Shown one piece after another: positions 40,167 to 46,246 of a DNA stretch of 46,246 bases. The translations under genes were made by a program, and so were the position numbers. The notes beneath the pieces are model-generated. The model was not told the DNA's origin, did no database searches, and saw nothing but the letters and a program-made list of their open reading frames with translations. Position 1 is the stretch's first letter, and the number at the start of each line of letters is the position of its first letter. The stretch comes from DATFEN01 sp035691285 (GTDB lineage: Bacteria; Acidobacteriota; Vicinamibacteria; Fen-336). The stretch spans positions 1 to 46,246 of the forward strand of contig DASSJI010000291.1 of NCBI GenBank assembly GCA_035691285.1, in the 5' to 3' direction.

Positions 40167-41597
40167 TCAGCTCTCGGGGCCTCGGTCCTCCAGCAGGCGG
40201 CGGGCCTCTGCGATGGCGTCCTCGAGTGTGCGAACGGCGCCGTCGAGCTGGCGCTCGTAGACGGCGCGAACGATGCGGCCCACCTCGGGTCCGGGCCGCA
40301 CGCCGAGGGCCACAACGTCCCGCCCGCGCAGCAGCGGCGCGGGCGGGCGCCGGGTCACCTCCAGCTCGTGGGCCTTCTGCCGAAACCACTCCATGGCCAC
40401 GGGCTCGAAGGCGCCCGGCTCGCGGCCGAGGCAGTCGGCTCTCGCCACGCGGTAGAGCAGCTCGGGCTCGCACTTGCGCGCCAGGCGGCGGATGGCGCCG
40501 TCCGACACGCGCCCTCTGTCCTTGTAGAGCTGGCCCGGCTTGAGGTGATGGGCCACGAGCGCCGCGACCTGGCCGCGCAGGTCGTAGCCCAGCAGGGTCC
40601 GCACGCCCCAGCGGTCCAGGAGCGAGAGCGCCGGCGCGACGCCCGCGTCCTCGTGGCCCGGCGAGCGGAGGCGTCCGTCCTCGTCCCGACGCGTCGTGGC
40701 CGGCTTGCCCAGATCGTGGCACAGCGCGCCAAGGACGACCGCGAGGGCGCGCGGCCGGTCGAGGTCGCCGACCAGGCGCGCGGCCTGGTCGACGACCTGC
40801 AGCGTGTGGATCCAGCAATCGCCCTCGGGGTGCCATTCGGGATCCTGGGGCGTGTCCGCGAGGGGCAGAAGCTCGGGCGCCACCACGGCCAGCATCCTCC
40901 ACTCGCGCAGGAGCTCCAGGCCACGGGAGGGCCCCGTCGCCTTCAGCAGCAGCTTCTCGATCTCGGCGAAGACCCGCTCGGCCGGCAGCTCTCCGAGCGG
41001 CATGGCGGCGCACGCCCGCGCGGTGTCCGGCTCCACTTCGAGTCCGAACCGCGCGGCCAGCTGCACGGCGCGCAGGGCCCGGAGCGGGTCCTCGCCGAAG
41101 GTGGCGAGGTCCACGGCACGTAGCACGCGGTTCTCGAGGTCGCGGCGGCCGCCCCACGGGTCCTCGAGCGCACCCGAGAACGGGTCGACGAGCATCGCGT
41201 TGATCGTGAAGTCACGGCGCCGCGCGGCCTCGGCGAGGGACAGTTCGGGCTCCCCGTGGACCGCGAAGCCGCGATGCCCGGGGCCGACCTTCGAGTCGCG
41301 ACGCGGCAGAGCCACGTCGATCGAGCCAGGGACGCCTTCGAGGCCCGAGACCTTCAGCACGGTGAACGCCTGGCCCACCTCGTCGAGACGGCCGTGACCC
41401 GCCAGCGCCTCGCGCAGGGCCGGCGCGGCGAGGCCGTAGACCTCGAGGTCGAAGTCGTGCACCCGCAGGCCGAGGAGGGCGTCCCTGACCGCGCCGCCGA
41501 CGAGGTAGGGCCGGCCGCCGGCGGCGCGCAGCGCTTCGACGAGACCACGCAGGCTCGCGGGCAGGGGCGTGGGTCCGCCCTGCGGCCCGTCACGCAC
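40167..41597 (-). CDS. cca: CCA tRNA nucleotidyltransferase/poly(A) polymerase family with HD domain
   Basis: The product is 476 residues from GTG 41597. The nucleotidyltransferase site is LVGGAVRDALLGLRVHDFDLEVYG, with the DxD metal pair, then RRRDFTINAMLVDP and RALRAVQLAARFGLEVEP. The C-terminal half has an HD phosphohydrolase motif (VVLGALCHDLGKPATTRR). It adds or repairs the CCA end of tRNA; the HD domain removes cyclic phosphates. It lies just downstream of the PilZ response regulator gene (2-bp gap). A split A-adding versus CC-adding role cannot be excluded. Confidence 0.9.
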   Translation of the reverse strand: MRDGPQGGPTPLPASLRGLVEALRAAGGRPYLVGGAVRDALLGLRVHDFDLEVYGLAAPALREALAGHGRLDEVGQAFTVLKVSGLEGVPGSIDVALPRRDSKVGPGHRGFAVHGEPELSLAEAARRRDFTINAMLVDPFSGALEDPWGGRRDLENRVLRAVDLATFGEDPLRALRAVQLAARFGLEVEPDTARACAAMPLGELPAERVFAEIEKLLLKATGPSRGLELLREWRMLAVVAPELLPLADTPQDPEWHPEGDCWIHTLQVVDQAARLVGDLDRPRALAVVLGALCHDLGKPATTRRDEDGRLRSPGHEDAGVAPALSLLDRWGVRTLLGYDLRGQVAALVAHHLKPGQLYKDRGRVSDGAIRRLARKCEPELLYRVARADCLGREPGAFEPVAMEWFRQKAHELEVTRRPPAPLLRGRDVVALGVRPGPEVGRIVRAVYERQLDGAVRTLEDAIAEARRLLEDRGPES

Positions 41598-41599
41598 GG

Positions 41600-42319
41600 C
41601 TAGCGCGGCGGGTTGAGCAGCTCGGCGAGCTGCCGCTCTTCGAGCGGGGAGAGGTCCTGGAAGCGCAGACCGTGCGAGAACCCCCGGGGGGCGGGCGAGC
41701 GCCAGCGCACTTGTCCTCCCAGGCTCAGGGGGGCTTCGCCGCCCGGGATGTGGAAAGCGACCCGGACGCCGTCCCCGACCTCGAGCGGTACGCCCAGGTC
41801 CACCTGCGCCCCACCCGGGCCGAGGTTGACGAGCTCGCCGAGCGCGATCGGAGCCCGCTCGCGGGACAGCACCCTCACCTCGACCATCAGGGTCCGTCGC
41901 GGGGTCGCGCGACGGTCGCCCGGAAAGGAGGCGGCCTTCGTGCCGGGCAGCAGCAGGCGCTGGCAGGTGGCGACGAGCTCGTGGAAGCGAAAGGGCTTGC
42001 AGACGAAGGCCGTGCCGCCCTCACGGATGCCCCGCGCGAACGTCGCGTAGTCGGTGCGGGCCGTGACGATGACGACGGGCGGCGCCTCCCTCCTGGTGCG
42101 AAGGAACTGCAGCACGCCCCAGCCGTCCACGACGGGCATCATCAGGTCGAGGACGATGAGGTCGGGCAGGGAGACGTCCAGCTTCTCTATGGCCTCCTTG
42201 CCGTCGGAGGCGCGGTCGACGGCGTAGCCCGCGTCGCGCAGGATCCGGCTGACGAGGACCTGTACGTCCTCCTCGTCGTCCACGACCAGGATCCGCTTGT
42301 GCTCCGCAGCCTCGTTCAT
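41600..42319 (-). CDS. Response regulator with PilZ output domain
   Basis: The product is 239 residues. Residues 9-125 form the receiver: ILVVDDEEDVQVLV, phospho-acceptor Asp in LPDLIVLDLMMPVVDGWG, and the Lys in VCKPFRFHEL. Residues 135-235 form a PilZ domain (DRRATPRRTLMVEVRVL, LVNLGPGGAQVDL), with an RxxxR and xNLSxGG-type c-di-GMP-binding motif, here NLGPGG. It could link a phosphorelay to c-di-GMP-dependent surface behaviour. No histidine kinase gene is adjacent. Confidence 0.9.
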   Translation of the reverse strand: MNEAAEHKRILVVDDEEDVQVLVSRILRDAGYAVDRASDGKEAIEKLDVSLPDLIVLDLMMPVVDGWGVLQFLRTRREAPPVVIVTARTDYATFARGIREGGTAFVCKPFRFHELVATCQRLLLPGTKAASFPGDRRATPRRTLMVEVRVLSRERAPIALGELVNLGPGGAQVDLGVPLEVGDGVRVAFHIPGGEAPLSLGGQVRWRSPAPRGFSHGLRFQDLSPLEERQLAELLNPPR

Positions 42320-42335
42320 GGGCGGCGCAACGCTA

Positions 42336-42887
42336 TCACGGGGCCGGCTCGCCCGTCGCGGGCGCCAGGGTCACCTTCATCTCGACCCGGGTCTTCGCGC
42401 GATCGCCTTCGACGGCGGTCTCGCCGATGCGGTCGGCGACGTCCAGGCCGGAGACCACCTCCCCGAAGATCGTGAACTGGCCGGTCAGGCTCGGCTGGTC
42501 GGCGAGCACGACGAAGAACTGCTGGCCGGCGCTGTTCGGATCCCTGGGGCGCCGGACCGCGGCCACGGCGCCGCGGACCATCGGCCGGTCGGTGAACTCC
42601 GCCTTGAGCAGGCCCAGGCCGCCCGTGCCGTACAGGCTGACCTTGCCCGGGTCCTTCGAGAGCGGGTCGCCCCCCTGGATGATGCCCCGGAGGATGATCC
42701 GGTGGAAGGTCGTGCCGTCGAAGCCCCCGGCCTTCGCGACCTTGAGGAAGTGCGCGACGTGCTTCGGAGCGAGGTCCGGGAGCAGGCGGATCACGAAAGC
42801 TCCCTCGCTCGTGGTGACGACCGCCTGGGGCAACGGAGCCGCGCCCTCGGCGGCTGCCAGGAGCAGCAGCGCCAGCGTGCTACTCAT
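42336..42887 (-). CDS. Cyclophilin-type peptidyl-prolyl isomerase, exported
   Basis: The product is 183 residues from ATG 42887, with a short signal-like leader (STLALLLLAAAEGAAPLPQA). Cyclophilin motifs are GTTFHRIILRGIIQGGDP, NSAGQQFFVVLADQPSLTGQFTIFGEVVSGLDVADRI. The substrate-binding Phe/Gln/Phe set is kept. It catalyses Xaa-Pro isomerisation, probably in the periplasm. Its start overlaps the stop of the PfkB gene by 8 bp, so the two are co-transcribed. Confidence 0.9.
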   Translation of the reverse strand: MSSTLALLLLAAAEGAAPLPQAVVTTSEGAFVIRLLPDLAPKHVAHFLKVAKAGGFDGTTFHRIILRGIIQGGDPLSKDPGKVSLYGTGGLGLLKAEFTDRPMVRGAVAAVRRPRDPNSAGQQFFVVLADQPSLTGQFTIFGEVVSGLDVADRIGETAVEGDRAKTRVEMKVTLAPATGEPAP

Positions 42888-43740
42888 CCCACTCCCCCTC
42901 TTCCATGAGCCGCTCGCGGAGCGACAACCGCCGCGAAACCTCGGCCCGGTCCCCCAGGCCGGTGGTGCCGACGGCCTCGACGACGCACGAGGCGGCGCAC
43001 GCGCCGAAGGCCGCCGCTTCCAGGGGGTCGTGGGTTTCATGGTAGCGCACCAGGAATGCCGCGGCGAGCACGTCGCCCGCACCCGTGGGGTCGACCTCCT
43101 GGCGCGGCAGGCCGGGAACGTCCCGGGCGCCCTCCCGGGTGAAGAGCGTCAGTCCCCGCCAGCCGCGCGTCAGCGCCACGAGAGGCACGTGGTCGAGAAA
43201 GCGGCGCGCCGCGCGCTCCGCATCCGGGATGTCCTTCTCGGAGAAGAAGAGCGCATGCACGCCCTCGAGGTCGCGGCCCGGGGCCGACCATTCGCGGAAC
43301 GTCACGGCGCCGTCGCTCTCGAAGCGGCGCAGCCAGCCCTGGGCGGTGGCCCCGACCACGGCGCCCCGCAGCGCGTTCGCGAAGCCGGGGCCGACCTCCC
43401 CGGCCACGGGTCCGAGCAGGAGCACGTCGGGAGCGCGCCATGCGTCGGGCAGCGGCGTAAGCGCGATCTCGCCGGCGCGGCTCACGAGGGTCTGGGTCCG
43501 AGTGCCGTCCTCGGCGTAGTCGTTCGCGAAGCGCGTGGTCGAGGCGCTCGGATCCACGAAGACTGGGACGCCCGGCAGATCGCGCCGCGGCTCGAAGTCG
43601 GGTCCCGCGCTGGTGAGGACCGCGGAGGCGCAGCCGAGCTTCGCGGCGGCCAGCGAGGCGTACGCGGCGGTCCCGCCCAGCACGTGGCCCTCGCCACGCC
43701 GGTCCCAGGTGACGTGGCCGACGGCCAGGAAGGTGGTTAT
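42880..43740 (-). CDS. PfkB-family carbohydrate kinase, probable ATA start
   Basis: The product is about 287 residues. FLAVGHVTWDRRGEGHVLGGTAAYASLAAAKLG is the PfkB N-terminal nucleoside-kinase-type fold and VDPTGAGDVLAAAFLVRYHET is the GAGD catalytic loop. The conserved start has no ATG, GTG or TTG before it. ATA at 43740 overlaps the purF stop TAA (ATAA) in the manner of an ATGA junction; the next in-frame GTG would cut the fold. It phosphorylates a sugar or nucleoside; similar genes near purine genes suggest nucleoside, but this is inference. Confidence 0.82.
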   Translation of the reverse strand: MTTFLAVGHVTWDRRGEGHVLGGTAAYASLAAAKLGCASAVLTSAGPDFEPRRDLPGVPVFVDPSASTTRFANDYAEDGTRTQTLVSRAGEIALTPLPDAWRAPDVLLLGPVAGEVGPGFANALRGAVVGATAQGWLRRFESDGAVTFREWSAPGRDLEGVHALFFSEKDIPDAERAARRFLDHVPLVALTRGWRGLTLFTREGARDVPGLPRQEVDPTGAGDVLAAAFLVRYHETHDPLEAAAFGACAASCVVEAVGTTGLGDRAEVSRRLSLRERLMEEGEWDE

Positions 43741-45179
43741 CCCCTCGCTCCCACGCGGGCGTCGAACATGAGCTTGAGCTGCCAGTCGTCGGGCTGGGCG
43801 ACCGCCACCGGGTAGCGGCCGGAGAAGCACGCGGTGCAGTGACGACCGCCCTCGGCGTCGTTCACGGCCCGCAACAGCCCCTCGTGGGAGAGGTAGCCGA
43901 GGCTCGTCGCCTCGACGTACTGGCGGATCTCCTCGAGGGAGTGGTTCGACGCGATCAGCTCGCTCTTGAGCGGCGTGTCGATGCCGTAGTAGCAGGGGCC
44001 CGTCGTGGGCGGGCTCGAGATGCGGAGGTGGACCTCCCGCGCCCCCGCGGTCCTCACCATGCGCACGATCTTCCGAGACGTGGTCCCGCGCACGATGGAG
44101 TCGTCGACGAGCACCACCCGCTTGCCCTCGAGCACGTGGCGCACCGGGTTCAGCTTGATCTTGACGCCGAAGCTCCGGACCTTCTGCTTGGGCTCGATGA
44201 AGGTGCGGCCGACGTAGTGGTTGCGGATGAGCCCCCATTCGAAGGGCAGGCCGCTCTCCTGGGCGTAGCCCAGGGCCGCGCCCATGCCGCTGTCCGGCAC
44301 CGGCACGACGACGTCCGCGGGGGCCGGCTGCTCCCGAGCGAGCTGCCGGCCCAGCAGCAGACGCGACGCGAGCACGTTGCGCCCGAACACCTGGCTGTCC
44401 GGCCGGGCGAAGTAGACGTGCTCGAACACGCACTGGCGCACCGGCTCGGGCGGGAAGGGCCGGAAGCTGCGCAGCCCGTTGCGGTCGACGACGACGAGCT
44501 CCCCGGGCTCGACTTCGCGCACGTAGTCGGCGTCGATCAGGTCGAGGGCGCAGGTCTCGGAGCACACGATCCAGGCGCCCTCGAGACGGCCGAGCACCAG
44601 CGGACGGAAGCCCCACGGGTCGCGGGCGGCGACCATCGTCTCGGGCGTGAGGAACAGCAGCGAGAACGCCCCCATGACCTTGGTCAGGCTGGCGGCGATG
44701 GCATCCTCCAGGCGGTCCCGGTGGCTGCGCGCGTAGAGGTGCAGGATCACCTCGGTGTCGGAGGTGGACTGGAAGATCGAACCCGCCGCCTCCAGCTCCT
44801 GGCGCAGCACGGCGGCGTTGACGAGGTTGCCGTTGTGGCCCAGGGCGATGGGACCGCGGTGGCAGTCGATCAGGATCGGCTGGGCGTTCTCCGCGACGGT
44901 GTCGCCCGAGGTGGAATACCGCACGTGGCCGATGGCCCGGTCTCCCGGCAGGCGCTCGAGCCGCCCGTCCACGAAGATGTCGTTGACGAGCCCCATGCCC
45001 TTCTCGATGCGAAGGTGGTTGCCGTCGCTCGCCACGATCCCCGCCGACTCCTGCCCGCGGTGCTGCAGGGCGTAGAGGCCGAGATAGGCGAGGTGCGACG
45101 CCTCGGGGTGGCCGAAGATGCCGAACAGCCCGCAACGGTCGTGGAAGCGGTCGTCGTCGACGGGCGTGCGCGTCGCCAT
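43737..45179 (-). CDS. purF: Amidophosphoribosyltransferase
   Basis: The product is 480 residues from ATG 45179 (a GTG at 45209 adds ten). The N-terminal Ntn amidotransferase nucleophile is Cys in FHDRCGLFGIFGH, preceded by a short propeptide. RHGQES-type LQHRGQESAGIVA, GHVRYSTSGD and GHNGNLVNA follow. The PRPP loop is VVLVDDSIVRGTTSRKIV. It makes phosphoribosylamine from PRPP and glutamine, the first step of purine synthesis. TACAAT lies 18 nt upstream on the coding strand. PfkB and cyclophilin genes follow in the same unit. Confidence 0.95.
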   Translation of the reverse strand: MATRTPVDDDRFHDRCGLFGIFGHPEASHLAYLGLYALQHRGQESAGIVASDGNHLRIEKGMGLVNDIFVDGRLERLPGDRAIGHVRYSTSGDTVAENAQPILIDCHRGPIALGHNGNLVNAAVLRQELEAAGSIFQSTSDTEVILHLYARSHRDRLEDAIAASLTKVMGAFSLLFLTPETMVAARDPWGFRPLVLGRLEGAWIVCSETCALDLIDADYVREVEPGELVVVDRNGLRSFRPFPPEPVRQCVFEHVYFARPDSQVFGRNVLASRLLLGRQLAREQPAPADVVVPVPDSGMGAALGYAQESGLPFEWGLIRNHYVGRTFIEPKQKVRSFGVKIKLNPVRHVLEGKRVVLVDDSIVRGTTSRKIVRMVRTAGAREVHLRISSPPTTGPCYYGIDTPLKSELIASNHSLEEIRQYVEATSLGYLSHEGLLRAVNDAEGGRHCTACFSGRYPVAVAQPDDWQLKLMFDARVGARG

Positions 45180-45197
45180 GGGCCTGGGGTGGACTTC

Positions 45198-45203
45198 ATT
45201 GTA
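45198..45203 (-). promoter_or_regulatory. -10 box of purF operon
   Basis: TACAAT on the reverse strand, 18 nt before the purF ATG, in a short AT-richer stretch. No clear -35 is seen. Promoter role is inferred. Confidence 0.45.
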
Positions 45204-45255
45204 GCGCACGGCTGCGCGGCGGCCTGCGCAGCCTCTCGAGCCGGCGCGGCATTCG

Positions 45256-45867
45256 CTACGGCTGGTCCGTGTCCTTCTCCTTGCCGGTTCGAGGATCTGG
45301 CAGAAGCAGCTTCCTGGGCTCCAGGACCACCTGGCTCATCCTGAGACGTTCCACGGCACCGGACAGCGAATCGACGACGAGACGGCCTTCGCCATCGAAC
45401 TCGACCCTGGCGTGGGAGATCACGACGCCCAGGCCCGGACCGCTCGGACCCAGGACCAACTCCACCGCCCCGAGCTCGCCTTCCGCGGGATTTGGCCGCT
45501 CGACGATCGTGATCGGCCGGTCGGTGACCAGGCGCACGATGCGCCCCGCCGGTGCATCGAGGCCGGAGGCGAGGAGGATGCGCCAGGAGGTTTCGGGGGT
45601 GCAGGATGTGGACAGCCGGCCAGCCCTTGCCCGGCGCAGGTCGACGAGCAGGGCCGGCTCTCCTTCGTCCTTCAGGATCGACGCGAACCGCCGACCCTCC
45701 TTGCCACTCATCCACTTGTCGACGCTCATGGTCGCGCGACAGGAGACGGTAGTGCCACTTCGGGTGACGATGACGCTGCCGCTGTAGCTCTGCTCTGCGC
45801 GCGCGGAGGCCGCGCTCAGGACGAGCGCCAGGATGGCTCCCCGCGCGATGCCCGAGGTTCGTGACAC
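45256..45867 (-). CDS. Exported protein of unknown function
   Basis: The product is 203 residues from GTG 45867, with GGAGGAG upstream. The signal peptide ends ASARA-EQ. The mature part is beta-rich (YSGSVIVTRSGTTVSCRATMSVD, AGRIVRLVTDRPITIVERP, LGVVISHARVEFDGEGRLVVDSLSG) with two cysteines. I do not recognise the family. It lies between the purF promoter and the end of a TonB-dependent receptor gene on the same strand, so it may act in the envelope. Confidence 0.7.
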   Translation of the reverse strand: MSRTSGIARGAILALVLSAASARAEQSYSGSVIVTRSGTTVSCRATMSVDKWMSGKEGRRFASILKDEGEPALLVDLRRARAGRLSTSCTPETSWRILLASGLDAPAGRIVRLVTDRPITIVERPNPAEGELGAVELVLGPSGPGLGVVISHARVEFDGEGRLVVDSLSGAVERLRMSQVVLEPRKLLLPDPRTGKEKDTDQP

Positions 45868-45906
45868 AGAGCGCTCCTCCCGCGTGGCAACTCTACTTGA
45901 CCAACG

Positions 45907-45934
45907 GAGGGGGCGGGATCGCTCCCGCCCCCTC
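45907..45934. terminator. 12-bp perfect stem-loop after TonB receptor gene
   Basis: GAGGGGGCGGGA (45907-45918) pairs perfectly with 45923-45934 across a TCGC loop. It lies 46 bp beyond the stop of the receptor gene (minus strand). A second hairpin, CCGGCCGCG-T-CGCGGCCGG, is at 45943-45961. Together they probably end receptor transcription; no T-run follows. Confidence 0.65.
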
Positions 45935-45979
45935 GAACGCCGCCGGCCGCGTCGCGGCCGGTACGAACGCGCTACGTCC

Positions 45980-46246
45980 TTACCACTCGAAGCGCGCGCC
46001 GAGGCGGATCTGCCGCGGCAGGTGGAACGAGTTGGTGCTGGCGGCGCCGCCGAAGGTCGGGTGGCCGAAGTTCGGGTTGATCGCGCCGGGTGTCGTCTCG
46101 GTGTAGACGTCGTACCAGTTGGCGTCCTGGTTGTCGAAGAGGTTGAACGCGTCGGCGATCAGGACCAGGCGCTGGCTGTCGTTGACCTTGAACGTGTAGT
46201 CGGCGTGCAGGTCGAAGATCACCTCGGCCTTGGTGTTCTCCAGGAA
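45980..46246 (-). CDS. TonB-dependent receptor, C-terminal fragment
   Basis: The frame enters from the window edge and ends at TAA 45982-45980, giving the last 88 residues. FDLHADYTFKVNDSQRLVLIADAFNLFDNQDANW is the typical penultimate strand pair of TonB-dependent outer-membrane receptors, and the protein ends RQIRLGARFEW with a C-terminal aromatic barrel signal. The phrase FNLFDNQ..NWYD is common in Acidobacteriota-type receptors, which supports but does not prove that affiliation. The ligand cannot be told from this end. Confidence 0.85.
   Translation of the reverse strand, partial: FLENTKAEVIFDLHADYTFKVNDSQRLVLIADAFNLFDNQDANWYDVYTETTPGAINPNFGHPTFGGAASTNSFHLPRQIRLGARFEW

Noticed and set aside
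1..46246. CRISPR arrays, tRNA or rRNA genes
   Set aside because: No regularly spaced repeats and no tRNA or rRNA signature were seen by eye; a covariance-model search would settle it.

Overview
The window is a very GC-rich, densely packed bacterial chromosome segment of about 46 kb. Genes run on both strands, start codons include many GTG and TTG, and no rRNA, tRNA, CRISPR array or intact transposase was seen. The mix of a TonB-dependent receptor, Hanks-type kinase with repeat-containing C-terminus, sulfatase-fold/TPR lipoproteins, many radical SAM enzymes and an ATP-dependent benzoyl-CoA-reductase-like operon suggests an uncultured soil or sediment bacterium, Acidobacteriota-like or Methylomirabilota/Rokubacteria-like. 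The lineage is an inference and is not proven by the sequence.

Layout. 1-5.2 kb: 3' truncated homocitrate/isopropylmalate-synthase-type gene, TPR protein, solute-binding protein, divergent circularly permuted ATP-grasp protein with an outer-membrane barrel, OsmC, and a DUF2249-hemerythrin protein. 5.2-8.9 kb: a porin divergent from two translationally coupled radical SAM genes. 8.9-11.1 kb: an accessory patch with a tail-fibre-like fragment, VapBC, an inactivated RelE/Phd-type module, and a decayed copy of the 3' end of the preceding radical SAM gene. 11.2-15.2 kb: cytochrome c oxidase subunits II and I plus NnrS. 15.2-18.4 kb: B12-binding radical SAM protein, a TPR/CxxC protein with an apparent frameshift, and a DUF6448-like exported protein. 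18.5-24.9 kb: a seven-gene operon with two catalytic subunits and two ATPase/activator subunits of a class I benzoyl-CoA-reductase-like enzyme, a BadH-like dehydrogenase, an amidohydrolase-fold protein and a dienoyl-CoA-hydratase-like crotonase. 24.9-27.8 kb: Phd/VapC module, NnrS-like membrane protein, Crp/Fnr regulator. 27.8-31.4 kb: sulfatase-fold protein overlapping a Ser/Thr kinase. 31.5-36.6 kb: a four-gene ligase/amidotransferase/ATP-grasp/aminotransferase cluster. 36.7-46.2 kb: pirin, XRE-cupin regulator, sulfatase-TPR lipoprotein, CCA transferase, PilZ response regulator, cyclophilin, PfkB kinase, PurF, an exported protein and the end of a TonB-dependent receptor.

The most striking signal is a repeated palindrome, (A)TGAC-N4-GTCA(T), found five times, always between genes and upstream of starts: the DUF2249-hemerythrin gene, the porin/radical SAM divergon, the oxidase-NnrS operon, the B12-radical SAM/TPR divergon, and the DUF6448/benzoyl-CoA-reductase divergon. 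It has the architecture of an Fnr/Dnr-family site, and a Crp/Fnr protein without an N-terminal Fe-S cysteine cluster is encoded at 27.1 kb. The sites tie terminal oxidation, NO-type functions, radical SAM chemistry and aromatic-ring reduction into one apparent regulon. A second pattern is promoter-like TANNNT boxes lying 7-12 nt upstream of several start codons, suggesting leaderless or nearly leaderless mRNAs.
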